DNA of 64,000 bases from the NCBI RefSeq assembly GCF_008711155.1, contig NZ_VUYQ01000003.1:372001-436000 (forward strand). Direction: 5' to 3'. Source of the stretch: Dechloromonas sp. CZR5 (GTDB lineage: Bacteria; Pseudomonadota; Gammaproteobacteria; Burkholderiales; Rhodocyclaceae). The position numbers were made by a program, and so were the translations under genes. The notes beneath the pieces are model-generated. The model worked only from the letters and a program-made list of their open reading frames with translations, had not been told where the DNA came from and did not search any database. Positions 18,088-26,787 of the stretch are shown in pieces. Every line of letters starts with the position of its first letter. Within the stretch, counting starts at the first letter, position 1.

Positions 18088-19836
18088 TCAGAAGGTGTAG
18101 GAAACCGTCATCGATGCGATATCGCGGTCACGCATCAGGTTCAGGTTGCCGCCTCCAAAGAAGCTGCTGTAGCCCAGGCCGACCTTCCACTGATTGTGGT
18201 AGTCGAAGTTCAGGCCGACCGCCAGCGCCTTGCGCCCTTCCACGAACGGGATGGTGTTCGGGCTGGTGCCCTTCACGTCGTGATAGAAATCGACGATAGG
18301 CGTCGCCGTCCAACCCGAATTGAAGACGTTGGCGTAGGTCAGACTGACTTCCATGACGTAACCCCAAGAGGTCTTGGTCGGCAGCTCGTAGTTGTTCAGC
18401 AGGTACGGAACTTCGCCGTTCAATTTGAGGCCCGGGTAATGCGCCACAGCCACTTCGGCCAGGAAGGCACCGTCGGCAGCCCCCAGCGCGCGTGTCAGTT
18501 CCGGCGGCAGCCAGGTGAAGGCCGTGACGTGCCCTTGGTACTTCTTCTCGTTCACGTAGCCGTTGGCCACGGTGTTGCTCGGCACGCTAAATACGCTGTA
18601 GCGGCCAGACAATGGTACCGTAGGGTCGATGGCCACGCTGTCGCGCGGACGATAGGACAACTCTGCACCGAAGGCCCAGTCGCCGACCTTGGTGTTGGCC
18701 GAGAAGCCGAACAATTCCTTGTTCTCGCCATACTGTTCGACGACTGTGACGCCGCCAAACACGTTATTGATAGCAGGATTCAGCTTGAAGCCGACGAACG
18801 GCAGCTTATCGTGGTAGCGAATGTAATACGCAGCGAACTCGGTATCGGCCCCCGGTGGCTTGTAGCGGAGGTTGAAGCCGTACTGGCCATTGTTGGAAGG
18901 TTTGGTCTGCTCGACCGGGATGAAGCCGCCCGCGGTGCTGATACCATCGAGCGACCGGCCGCGCGTCGGGTCGAAGTCGCCAATCCCGCCGTAGCTGGAT
19001 GGAATGAACGCCCCCCGCTTGCCCCCCTTGCCAATGAAATCGGCGGTCGACCAATAGGTACCCGCCGGATCGAGCTTGAAGCTGTTCCAAGCAAACTGAT
19101 AGTACATCTCGGTGGAGAAACCGGCCCCCAGAGCCATGTTCAGCGAGGCCATCGGCGCCGGGATGAGGATTTCCTTGACCTGAGTGCCCGGGATGTGGGC
19201 CTTGCGCAGATCGAAGGCGTGAATGGTGTTGATGCCGCCGAAGATGAAGATGTCCTCGCCCCAGTTGATGACCTGGTTACCGAGCTTGAACTTGGCCGAG
19301 TTGTCGCTGACCTTGAAGTCCTTGGACACCCAAAGATCGAGTAGCGAGACATTTTGCGTCATCGCCTTCTTGGCCTCTTCGTCGAGCGGCGTACGGGCCG
19401 TATTGGCGGCTGCGAAGTCGGTGGACCACGTCACCCGGCCGAGCGCCGCCCAGTTGCCGCGCTCGCCGAGCGCCAGTTCGTGCGTCCCCTTAAGCACGGC
19501 GGCGACGATGTCACCCCTCTTGTAGTTCAGGTTGCCATCATCGATGTTGGTGTAGTTGAAGTCGGGATTCGACGTGGCGCCCTGCCCCGGGCCGTTGACG
19601 AGTTCGCCAAGGCGGCCGCTGGTCGGCACCGAACCGCCATTATTGTTGCCGACCATGGAATTGTTCGGCGACTGCATACGGCGCTGGACACCGAGCGAGA
19701 TGGTCGAATCCAGCGAGCCGCTGATGCCATTGTCGAGGTCGAACTTGAATGCCTGCGCCTGTCCGGCCACCCCAAGACCGAGGGTGGCGATGACCAGAGC
19801 CGGTGTGCTGCGCTTGAAGCTTGTATGTCTATGCAT
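18088..19836 (-). CDS. DUF1302 family outer-membrane protein
   Basis: A 582-residue protein with a signal peptide (cleavage near AQAF) and the DUF1302 opening LDNGISGSLDSTISLGVQRR. The body has many alternating aromatic strands and a terminal aromatic residue (MTVSYTF), as expected for an outer-membrane beta-barrel. DUF1302 proteins are regularly paired with DUF1329 and RND/MMPL genes. It probably forms the outer-membrane component of the same envelope system; the substrate is unknown. Confidence 0.87.
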   Translation of the reverse strand: MHRHTSFKRSTPALVIATLGLGVAGQAQAFKFDLDNGISGSLDSTISLGVQRRMQSPNNSMVGNNNGGSVPTSGRLGELVNGPGQGATSNPDFNYTNIDDGNLNYKRGDIVAAVLKGTHELALGERGNWAALGRVTWSTDFAAANTARTPLDEEAKKAMTQNVSLLDLWVSKDFKVSDNSAKFKLGNQVINWGEDIFIFGGINTIHAFDLRKAHIPGTQVKEILIPAPMASLNMALGAGFSTEMYYQFAWNSFKLDPAGTYWSTADFIGKGGKRGAFIPSSYGGIGDFDPTRGRSLDGISTAGGFIPVEQTKPSNNGQYGFNLRYKPPGADTEFAAYYIRYHDKLPFVGFKLNPAINNVFGGVTVVEQYGENKELFGFSANTKVGDWAFGAELSYRPRDSVAIDPTVPLSGRYSVFSVPSNTVANGYVNEKKYQGHVTAFTWLPPELTRALGAADGAFLAEVAVAHYPGLKLNGEVPYLLNNYELPTKTSWGYVMEVSLTYANVFNSGWTATPIVDFYHDVKGTSPNTIPFVEGRKALAVGLNFDYHNQWKVGLGYSSFFGGGNLNLMRDRDIASMTVSYTF

Positions 19837-19861
19837 GATTTACCCCTCCGTACGCTTCAGG

Positions 19862-21232
19862 TCAGCGGTCGCCGGCGCGGCGCAGTTCGTCGGACTCGAA
19901 GCGCTTGGCATCGATGCGCCCCTCCTGTCCGGCCAACCAGTCGGTATGCTTGGCTTCCTGGGTCGAGTTCTCGGCCATGTAGCGGTTGACCGTCAGGTCC
20001 CAGGACATGAATTCCTGGCTGACGCAGGCGCCAAGTTCGACGGCCGGGTACAGCGAAGCTTCCATGACACGCCACAGCTTCCCCTGAGCGTCGTACTGGT
20101 CGGCGGCAAGAATCATCCAGGTGTCTTCGTCGAGATAGAAGGTACGCTTGGAGAACATGTGGCGCATGCCCTGCTTGACCGTCGCCTCCACCTTCCAGAC
20201 GCGGTGCACTTCATAGCGCATCAGGTCCCGCTTCGGATACATGCCCTCATACACTTCCTTGGCCGGACGCTTGGCGACGAACTTGAAGCTGTTGTACGGC
20301 ACGATCATTTCCTGCTTGCCGACCAGTTTCCAGTCGTAGCGGTCGAGGGCACCGGAGAACATCGGGTACTGGTCGGCGGTTTCGAGGTTTTCGTAGCCGG
20401 GGATCGGGTTGTCGTACTCGAAGGCCGGCAGGCGGCGCACGCGGCGCTGGCCGGGGAAGTACATCCAGGCATCGTTCGACTTGCCAAGGAAGTAATGTGC
20501 CAGGATGATCTCGCCGGTCCGCGAAGCGGGGGCCGTCGCCAGATTGAGCAGCTTCATCTGCACACCGCCCACCTCGTCGATGGACTTGGCCTTGGGCGAA
20601 GCAAACGGCGTGATCACGACTTGGTCCTGGGCCAGGCCGTAGAAGCTGCCGTCCGGATTGATGAAGTTGGTCTGGTAAAACTCGAAGCGACCCTCACCCT
20701 GCCAGCGCAGGCGGTGGTTCCAGACCGCCTCGGCACCGTTCTTCGGCACGGCGAACGGGAAACCGCCACCGACCGCCTGCGCCAGATTGTCCTTGCCATC
20801 CGAGGTCAGTTTGGCGGTAGTGGCGTTGATTTTGGTCTGGCCGTACACGGAATCCGGGTAGCCGCAGCTACGGTGCGTCGGATAGACATCCATCCGATAA
20901 CCTTTGCGCGTCTTGATCAGCTCGATCTGGCCAGCAGAGAGCTTGTCCTTGTATTTATCGACGTTGCTGGCGTCGATCGAATACAAAGGCTTGTCGGCGG
21001 CAAACGGGTCGACGCGGGCGTCGCCCAGCTTGTGCTTGCCTTTGGGCAGGCCGCCTTCCCATTTTGGAATACTACCGTCCTTGTTACCGGCGCGTTCGGC
21101 ACCGACCGGGGTCAAATCCTTGCCAAGCTGGGCGGCTTCCTGTTCGCCGACTGCAGCGAGCGCCGGACCGGACAGGCCAATGAGGCCTGTGACGATCAGC
21201 GCCAGCGGCTTGGCTCTATGGTTGGTGTGCAT
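19862..21232 (-). CDS. DUF1329 family periplasmic/outer-membrane protein
   Basis: A 456-residue protein with a signal peptide (LALIVTGLIGLSGPALA). The mature part matches DUF1329 (LolA/LolB-like fold), including GKDLTPVGAERAGN, GSIPKWEGG and the FPGQRRVRRLPAFEYD block. ATG 21232 is preceded by GGAGG. It lies between the cytochromes and the DUF1302 gene and may carry a hydrophobic ligand across the periplasm between the RND pump and the barrel. This is an inference from fold and context. Confidence 0.87.
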   Translation of the reverse strand: MHTNHRAKPLALIVTGLIGLSGPALAAVGEQEAAQLGKDLTPVGAERAGNKDGSIPKWEGGLPKGKHKLGDARVDPFAADKPLYSIDASNVDKYKDKLSAGQIELIKTRKGYRMDVYPTHRSCGYPDSVYGQTKINATTAKLTSDGKDNLAQAVGGGFPFAVPKNGAEAVWNHRLRWQGEGRFEFYQTNFINPDGSFYGLAQDQVVITPFASPKAKSIDEVGGVQMKLLNLATAPASRTGEIILAHYFLGKSNDAWMYFPGQRRVRRLPAFEYDNPIPGYENLETADQYPMFSGALDRYDWKLVGKQEMIVPYNSFKFVAKRPAKEVYEGMYPKRDLMRYEVHRVWKVEATVKQGMRHMFSKRTFYLDEDTWMILAADQYDAQGKLWRVMEASLYPAVELGACVSQEFMSWDLTVNRYMAENSTQEAKHTDWLAGQEGRIDAKRFESDELRRAGDR

Positions 21233-21277
21233 GATTGTGGTCCTCCTGTCGAAAGATGAATGTCCCTGGTTCGAGTG

Positions 21278-21706
21278 TTACTCGATTGATATGCCCTGCG
21301 CTTTCAGCTCGCTGATGATCGCGGCCCGCCTTCCGGGCACATCGGCCAAGCGGTTGGCGCGCAGTTGTCGTACTTCTTGTTCGGTGTAGGGAAGCGTGCC
21401 GATGGGAACTTCCGCCGCGCTGAATTGCTGCAGCATCCAGTTCATCATCACCGCCACCTCGGCGTCGGTCATGCTGGTCTGCGAAGTGCCCGGCACCTGG
21501 ATCAGGAAGTCACGGCCGTACTTCGCCTTCGGGAAATGTCCGATCGAGCCGCGCATATCGGGAATGCCAACCCCCGGATTACCAGCTCCGTCCGGGCCAT
21601 GGCAACCGGAGCAATGCAGCATGTAATTGACCTTGGGCGAACCGCCGGCAGCCATCACCGGGCTGGCCAGCAGCGCGGCCGCCATGGCAACGATCGATCG
21701 TTTCAT
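21278..21706 (-). CDS. Monohaem c-type cytochrome (second)
   Basis: A 142-residue periplasmic cytochrome c with a signal peptide (IVAMAAALLASPVMA), one haem motif CSGCH, and several Met residues that could be the axial ligand. ATG 21706 has GGAGG six bases upstream; an in-frame TTG two codons earlier overlaps the preceding gene and is less likely. Placed right after the amine dehydrogenase genes, it is a candidate electron acceptor or relay to the oxidase. No azurin or amicyanin gene is visible. Confidence 0.85.
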   Translation of the reverse strand: MKRSIVAMAAALLASPVMAAGGSPKVNYMLHCSGCHGPDGAGNPGVGIPDMRGSIGHFPKAKYGRDFLIQVPGTSQTSMTDAEVAVMMNWMLQQFSAAEVPIGTLPYTEQEVRQLRANRLADVPGRRAAIISELKAQGISIE

Positions 21707-21708
21707 GA

Positions 21709-22170
21709 TCAACCTCCTGCGGGCAGGCGCCCGCGAATCTTGTGGGTTTCGTTGGGACTGCCGCCGGCCTGGCGGGCTGCTGCCAGTTGCTCCGGCGTCA
21801 GCCAGGCCAGATCGGCCACCTTCTCGTAGCTACCGAGGACATGGCGCAACACGGCCGCCAGTTCGGCATCGGACAAGGTGGCAGCGAAAGACGGCATGTT
21901 GCCGGTGTAGCGAACGCCGTCGACCGTGATGCTGCCCACCATGCCAGTCAAGGCGACATGCAACAGGTAGCGCCGCCCCTCCTCGTTCACCGCATGGCGG
22001 CCGATGTTGCCGACCAACGGCGGCGCGATGCCGGGCGCGCCGACTGCACCCGGCTGGTGGCAGGCCTGGCAATGGGCAACAAAGAGCGCAGCCCCGTCGG
22101 CCGGCACCTGCGCCAGTGTTGCGCTACAGGCGGCCAGCAGACCCAGGAATACGAATACCCGACGCACCAT
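21709..22170 (-). CDS. Monohaem c-type cytochrome (first)
   Basis: A 153-residue secreted cytochrome c. The signal peptide ends at TLAQ, the haem motif is CQACH, and Met residues in GNMPSF give a likely sixth ligand. It starts two bases after the TTQ light-chain stop, so translation is probably coupled. Context makes it the most likely direct acceptor for the reduced TTQ enzyme, but this is untested. Known TTQ dehydrogenases use a cupredoxin in some species and a cytochrome in others. Confidence 0.85.
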   Translation of the reverse strand: MVRRVFVFLGLLAACSATLAQVPADGAALFVAHCQACHQPGAVGAPGIAPPLVGNIGRHAVNEEGRRYLLHVALTGMVGSITVDGVRYTGNMPSFAATLSDAELAAVLRHVLGSYEKVADLAWLTPEQLAAARQAGGSPNETHKIRGRLPAGG

Positions 22171-22172
22171 GT

Positions 22173-22697
22173 TCAGCTCTTGCCGTCGCCAACGCCAACG
22201 ATGGCAGCCACCGTGCAGTTGTACATATTGCTGCTGTTGGCCATGCACCAGTTGATGTCGTTGTGGACACCCATGCGGTAGCCCGGACGCTCGCGCTCGT
22301 TGCGGTTGCACCCGCAATGACCGCAGGCGGTGGCGCCACAGCAGTCGTTGTAGCTGATCAGGTAGTCCTTGCCGTCGGCTGGATTGCGGCAGGTACCGAC
22401 CCAGGTGACCTTGGAAATCTCGGTGCCCGGCGGGCAGCTCGAAATCGTGCCGCCGCAGCAGGTGCAGAGGAAGCCGTCGAGCGCACAGTAACGCCAGTAG
22501 TCGCAGGTTGTGTCGTCGTTGGCCTTGCTCGGTGCGGCGGCATGGGCGCCCTGCCCGATCCGGTCGAAAGGTAGCACCGGCAGCACGAAGGCCGTGCCGA
22601 CGAAGATCTTGCCGAGCTTGGCCAGCGCGCTGCGCCGCGATGAAGACTGGGCGACGCGCCGGGTCTTGTGCTCAAAAAAGTCATCGAACCATTTCAT
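22173..22697 (-). CDS. aauA: TTQ aromatic amine dehydrogenase, light (catalytic) subunit
   Basis: The 174-residue precursor has a long Tat-like leader (SSSRRSALAKLGKIFVG) and a Cys-rich mature part (CDYWRYCALDGFLCTCCGG...) whose disulfides hold the fold. The two Trp that form tryptophan tryptophylquinone are W99 (KVTWVG) and W150 (DINWCM), 51 residues apart as in known TTQ subunits. D74, D118 and T162 sit at a constant -10 offset from catalytic D84, D128 and T172 of the Alcaligenes faecalis enzyme (numbers from memory), which favours aromatic amine over methylamine dehydrogenase. ATG 22697 has GGAG upstream. It deaminates the amine to aldehyde and ammonia in the periplasm. Confidence 0.92.
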   Translation of the reverse strand: MKWFDDFFEHKTRRVAQSSSRRSALAKLGKIFVGTAFVLPVLPFDRIGQGAHAAAPSKANDDTTCDYWRYCALDGFLCTCCGGTISSCPPGTEISKVTWVGTCRNPADGKDYLISYNDCCGATACGHCGCNRNERERPGYRMGVHNDINWCMANSSNMYNCTVAAIVGVGDGKS

Positions 22698-22725
22698 TTT
22701 TAGTTTCTCCTTGCTGGGGCACGCC

Positions 22726-23316
22726 TCAGGCGCGTTGATCGATGTATTCCTGGATCGAGGCCACACCGGCCTCCTTGGCGGCGAACAGGCTTTCCAGCTG
22801 TTCGCGGGAATTGACCAGGCCTTTGCCGCGGATCGCACCGTCCTCGCCGATCAATACGGCATACGGCAGCTTGGCGATGCGATAAGTCATGCCGAGGTCG
22901 GTGGAGAGCGCATACGGGAAATCCTGCAGCTCGGCCTTCTTGTAAAACTCGGCATGCGCCGGCAGTTCGCCGTCGCTGGCCAGGGCTACATCAAGCCACC
23001 CCGACTCGTCCTGACGGATCGACTTGAGAACCGGCAGCAGCTTCTTGCACACCGGGCATGTCGGCGAAAGGAAGAAGAGCAGCTGGCTACGCCCCCGGTT
23101 GCCACCCACCTGCATCTTGCCGCCGCCGATACTGTCGAGGTTGAAAGTCGGTGCGACTTCGCCGACCTTCGGCCCCTGGTCCATCATCAGGGCGCCCATC
23201 GGGGCGATACGTTCGTAAAGGATGCCGATCTGGCGTGCCAGGGCGAGGACGACCACGACCAGGGCAAGCAGGACGACCCACAGCATGGCGTTGGAGATGA
23301 GGATTGCATCGTTCAT
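22726..23316 (-). CDS. aauD: Amine dehydrogenase accessory protein MauD/AauD
   Basis: A 196-residue thioredoxin-like protein anchored by one N-terminal helix (about 8-28) with the redox motif CPVCKK. The family is required to form or isomerise the many disulfides of the TTQ light chain in the periplasm. The start at 23316 follows a GGAA site. Its position between aauE and aauA matches the published aauBEDA order in A. faecalis. Confidence 0.9.
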   Translation of the reverse strand: MNDAILISNAMLWVVLLALVVVVLALARQIGILYERIAPMGALMMDQGPKVGEVAPTFNLDSIGGGKMQVGGNRGRSQLLFFLSPTCPVCKKLLPVLKSIRQDESGWLDVALASDGELPAHAEFYKKAELQDFPYALSTDLGMTYRIAKLPYAVLIGEDGAIRGKGLVNSREQLESLFAAKEAGVASIQEYIDQRA

Positions 23317-23333
23317 GTTGAATTCCTTTTTTG

Positions 23334-23888
23334 TTACCGACGGACGGCCAGCACCCGGGGGGCGTTGGTCATCAATTGATTGGCGATGGTGTAGAGGCCG
23401 AGCATGCCGAGGACGACGCCGACTGTTGTGAGGTAGTCGGCCCACATCAGCGGGCGGCTGGCGCCTTCCCGGGCGGCCAGCAGAGCAATGCCCATGAGTA
23501 CGACATTGCGGGCGACCAGCGACCAGGCCAGCGGCTGACTGGAAAGCCCGCCACAACCGCAGTCGATGGCGGTGTGGCCGCGCAGCAGGTTAATGACGAC
23601 GGCAGACGTGACGGTCGCCAGCAGGGCCAGCGAGAACCACGCTCCGGCAGAGGCGGTATCATTGAGCAGGAGCAGCAGGCCGGCTGCCGCTTCGGTCAAG
23701 GCGACCAGCCAGGCCACCGGCGTCACCATCGAATCGGGCAACAGACGGTAGTTGTCGACCGCCGCCGCGAAGACGACCATGTCACGCAGCTTCTGCCAAC
23801 TACCGATGAGCAGCAGCACGGAGAGCATGGCCCCCAGGCTGCGCGTCACCACCGGATCGCCGAGAAAAACCAGGATGGCTTCCATCAC
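23334..23888 (-). CDS. aauE: Amine dehydrogenase accessory membrane protein MauE/AauE
   Basis: A 184-residue inner-membrane protein with four predicted helices and a conserved CGCGG segment in HTAIDCGCGGLSSQPLAWSLVARN, typical of MauE. It is thought to help AauD supply oxidising or reducing power for disulfide formation in the light chain. Its start overlaps the stop of aauB by four bases, so the two are translationally coupled. Confidence 0.9.
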   Translation of the reverse strand: MMEAILVFLGDPVVTRSLGAMLSVLLLIGSWQKLRDMVVFAAAVDNYRLLPDSMVTPVAWLVALTEAAAGLLLLLNDTASAGAWFSLALLATVTSAVVINLLRGHTAIDCGCGGLSSQPLAWSLVARNVVLMGIALLAAREGASRPLMWADYLTTVGVVLGMLGLYTIANQLMTNAPRVLAVRR

Positions 23889-25030
23889 TGGGCCTCCAGC
23901 AGAGTCGGCGTAAAGCCGAAGCCGCCCCGCATGCCGGCCAGTTTCAGCTTGCGCCCCCCATCATAGGCGGCGATCTGCGCCTTGTCGGTATCGTAGGCGA
24001 AGAGACGTGGCTCAGCGCCCTGGCTAACGGCGAGGCCGGTGCTATGCACGATCCTGTTACGCGCCACCAGCCGCTGGGCCTTGAAGTCGTAGGTCCAGAC
24101 TTCGTGGGACGCATTCTTGTGGCTGCCTTCGAAGCCCTTTGGATGCATGCCGACATACAAGGTGCCACTGTCGCGATGCAGGGCCACCGGCTGGTAGCCG
24201 CCCGGGCGCCAGCCGCCCTTGGCCTCCTTGGTGCTGAGCAGCGGCCACGGCTTGCCGGCCTGGGCGACTTCGCCGGAGAGATCGACCGTCACCAGATTGC
24301 CCCTGAAGGAAACGAAGTGATAGCGATCATCTTCCTGCGCCGCAGTGACAAACAGAGCATCCTCGTCGGGATCGAAGAACTTGGCACTCTTCTGCTTGCC
24401 GATCGGATTGCCGTCGCCATCTAGGGCGATGGTCAGCATGGTGCCGTCACCGCACAGCGTCGACACTCGCGTTGCGGTATGCGACGGATAGACGTTGTAG
24501 CAACCCGGTATGGCAATATCGGCGACCATCTTTCGGGTCTTCAGGTCAACGATGCCGATAGACGTTGCCGGCGTGGCATTCTGGATGAACAGGAAGCGAC
24601 CGTCGCCAGAAGTCCGCATCGTTCCCCGATACGGTAGCGCCTGGGCGTGACGGGCTGGATACGGAATCTCCGCCTTCAATTTCAGCGTCGTGGCGTCATA
24701 GACCACAATTTCTTCGCTGCGCTCACCGCGATTGCCCTTGGTGAAATAGGTGGTGACGGCATAGATCTCTGATCGGTCTGGAGAAACCGTCGTCTGGCCG
24801 AAGGTTCCGGTATGGACCATGCCTTCGACCTTGAGGTTCCGCCCGTCGATGATGGTCATCTTGCCGTCGAGCAACGAGGGAATGTTCACATCCGTGAAGT
24901 ACAAACGGTACGGATGCGGAGCCGGCATCTTCGCGACCGTGATCTGGTCGAGCGGCAGTTCAGCGTGAGCCGTCAGGCTGCCCCCCAGGGCGGCGACGAC
25001 GGTAAGTAATGCAATTCTCTTGGGTATCAC
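23885..25030 (-). CDS. aauB: TTQ aromatic amine dehydrogenase, heavy subunit
   Basis: A 381-residue periplasmic beta-propeller subunit that binds the TTQ light chain. GTG 25030 was chosen because GGAGGT lies eight bases upstream and a signal peptide (ALLTVVAALGGSLTAHA) follows at once; longer frames lack both. Blocks such as QNATPATSIGIVDL, CGDGTMLTI, WRPGGYQPVALHR and GMHPKGFEGSHKN resemble the aromatic amine dehydrogenase heavy chain. First gene of the minus-strand operon, divergent from an AraC-type regulator. Confidence 0.9.
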   Translation of the reverse strand: MIPKRIALLTVVAALGGSLTAHAELPLDQITVAKMPAPHPYRLYFTDVNIPSLLDGKMTIIDGRNLKVEGMVHTGTFGQTTVSPDRSEIYAVTTYFTKGNRGERSEEIVVYDATTLKLKAEIPYPARHAQALPYRGTMRTSGDGRFLFIQNATPATSIGIVDLKTRKMVADIAIPGCYNVYPSHTATRVSTLCGDGTMLTIALDGDGNPIGKQKSAKFFDPDEDALFVTAAQEDDRYHFVSFRGNLVTVDLSGEVAQAGKPWPLLSTKEAKGGWRPGGYQPVALHRDSGTLYVGMHPKGFEGSHKNASHEVWTYDFKAQRLVARNRIVHSTGLAVSQGAEPRLFAYDTDKAQIAAYDGGRKLKLAGMRGGFGFTPTLLEAQ

Positions 25031-25127
25031 CAGCGACCTCCTTTTTTCTATTTGAATCGGGAGCGGAACAAAAAACTGTCCCGTTCGATGGCTCAAATTG
25101 TGTTGGCGGAGAACTGGAAAGCGGTAT

Positions 25128-25139
25128 CCGAAATCGGAA
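25128..25139. repeat. Direct repeat CCGAAATYGGAA, copy 1
   Basis: CCGAAATCGGAA lies about 100 bases upstream of aauB. A copy with one difference is at 25490-25501. The placement, one near each divergent gene, is what sites for the AraC-type regulator could look like; binding is conjecture. Confidence 0.35.
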
Positions 25140-25294
25140 CCGAAACCGTTCAAAACCCCGGTTTGATATCCATTTTCGGAAAAGACGATAGAAAACCTGA
25201 AAAAACACGACTTAAATCAAAGCGGCGATGATCATCTCGCGCTTACTCGCGGCAATTTCCTGAAGAGCTGAGGTCGTTTGCCCGTCACAGCGAC

Positions 25295-25310
25295 TGGCAT
25301 CGGTTTTGCA
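25295..25310 (+). promoter_or_regulatory. Sigma-54 (-24/-12) promoter candidate toward the AraC-type gene
   Basis: The sequence TGGCATCGGTTTTGCA has GG and GC elements separated by exactly ten bases and matches the consensus TGGCAY-N5-TTGCW. It would start transcription near 25322, leaving a leader of about 265 bases before the ATG at 25588. It suggests nitrogen-linked control of the regulator. Confidence 0.5.
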
Positions 25311-25489
25311 TAAAGAGACATGGACTTTGAGTGTGTTCCACAAGCGATCGATAAAATAAATTATCCAATTGTTTTTAAATGATTTTTAAACAACCGAACG
25401 AACCGGAAATGTGTGCATCAACCCATAAAAATGCCCCGATGTGGTGCATATCGAGCAATCCACAGTCTCGACCCGAAAACAAGCCGTAG

Positions 25490-25501
25490 CCGAAATTGGA
25501 A
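25490..25501. repeat. Direct repeat CCGAAATYGGAA, copy 2
   Basis: CCGAAATTGGAA, eleven of twelve bases identical to the copy at 25128-25139, about 90 bases upstream of the AraC-type gene. Possible autoregulatory site. Confidence 0.35.
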
Positions 25502-25587
25502 AAATCCGGATGTCACCAATCAAAACCTATTTCCCAATGCGAAATTCTGAACTATCCTGAACCGCATAGAGGCCGCTCCAATCAGTC

Positions 25588-26607
25588 ATGACGACGTTGG
25601 CCCAGCCATTCATACCAGGTGTATCCATGCCCCTTTCAGCCTCGTCGACGACTTACTCGTTTTTCAATCGCACAACCCGTGATTCGGATGAGCACGCCGA
25701 ATCATTGCTAGGCTGGGAACAAACCTACAACCAGCTGTCGCCGGGCAACTTTGAAGGGCGAGTCGTCGATATCCGGTTCAAGGGCCTGCAAATCTTTCGC
25801 GAGACAACCAATCGCTCAATAGCGCAGAGTGGTATCTCATGGGATGGCTGTTTCGTCGTCGGGATTCCGGTCACCATGAGGGGAGGCTGCCTGTTTTCCC
25901 GGCAAGTCCTGACCCGCGACTCGATGCTGACCTTCCATAGTGGCCAGGAATTCTCCCTGACCTCCCCCGAGGAATTCGACATCGTCGCCCTCGCCATCCG
26001 CAAGGAAGCACTGCTCGATACGATGTACCCAGAAGGCCAGGAAAGCCTGCCCAGCCTTTTTTCGAACACCCCGACCGTAATGGTTGCCGACCAGAATCGG
26101 CTCAGCGAGTTGCGTAACTGCCTGCTCGCCATCTTCGACCCGGCCAGCTTCGAGCCGTCGCTGCTCCGCTACCCGCAGGTACAGAGGGCGATGAGCTCGG
26201 CCATCATCGGCCATCTCACCGAAGTATTGCAGGCCTCCAACCGTGCCCCCTTGCCCACCCGCTCCTTTGCCGGACGCTTCCAGGTGGTCCGCGAGGCGAC
26301 CGATTATGCGATGACCCATACATCCGAACCGATCACGGTCGCCGAGCTCTGCCAGAAGCTGAATATCAGCCGGCGCATGCTCAATTACTGCTTTCAGGAC
26401 GCACTGGACATCAACCCTGTCCAGTACTTGCGCTCGCTGCGTCTTAATGGCGTCCGGCGTGCATTGCGCGACCCCGATGGCAGCGGCCAGCAGATCAGGG
26501 ATATCGCCGCCAAGTGGGGGTTCTGGCACCTGCCGCGCTTTGCCGCCGAATACCGAGCCCTGTTCGGCGAACTACCCTCCGACACCTTGCGCCAGACGCA
26601 CCAGTAA
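25588..26607 (+). CDS. AraC-family transcriptional regulator (EutR-like)
   Basis: A 339-residue cytoplasmic DNA-binding protein. The N-terminal half is a sensory domain. The C-terminal part (about 235-335) is an AraC-type double helix-turn-helix with ITVAELCQKLNISRRMLNYCF as first motif and IRDIAAKWGFWHLPRFAAEYRALFGELPS as second. It is divergent from the amine dehydrogenase operon, so it most likely activates that operon in response to the amine or its product. An alternative ATG lies at 25627. Confidence 0.87.
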   Translation: MTTLAQPFIPGVSMPLSASSTTYSFFNRTTRDSDEHAESLLGWEQTYNQLSPGNFEGRVVDIRFKGLQIFRETTNRSIAQSGISWDGCFVVGIPVTMRGGCLFSRQVLTRDSMLTFHSGQEFSLTSPEEFDIVALAIRKEALLDTMYPEGQESLPSLFSNTPTVMVADQNRLSELRNCLLAIFDPASFEPSLLRYPQVQRAMSSAIIGHLTEVLQASNRAPLPTRSFAGRFQVVREATDYAMTHTSEPITVAELCQKLNISRRMLNYCFQDALDINPVQYLRSLRLNGVRRALRDPDGSGQQIRDIAAKWGFWHLPRFAAEYRALFGELPSDTLRQTHQ

Positions 26608-26686
26608 GCACACCACTGACAGCTCCCCATTTTCGTGCCTGTACGATGCCGGCCATCGGTATTGACTTATGGCATTCCAAAAAAAA

Positions 26687-26730
26687 GGGACAAAATGTCC
26701 CACCCAACAACAAAAAGGACAAAATGTCCC
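26687..26730. promoter_or_regulatory. Tandem palindromic upstream activator sites for fdoGHI
   Basis: A perfect palindrome GGGACAAAATGTCCC (26687-26701) and a second copy with one mismatch, AGGACAAAATGTCCC (26716-26730), are centred 29 bases apart. They lie about 60-100 bases upstream of a -24/-12 promoter, the usual place for sigma-54 activator sites. The cognate activator is not identified. Confidence 0.65.
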
Positions 26731-26787
26731 ACCTCTTGGTGGAGTCATGGCAAGCCGATTTCCCATCGTTCAATGACTTACAAAAAC

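Larger units (their letters stand above)
25031..25587. other. Long divergent regulatory region (amine operon / AraC gene)
   Basis: About 560 bases without a gene, AT-richer than the flanks. It contains the ribosome-binding site for aauB, two near-identical 12-base repeats and a plus-strand sigma-54-like promoter, listed separately. No RNA gene is recognised. Confidence 0.7.
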
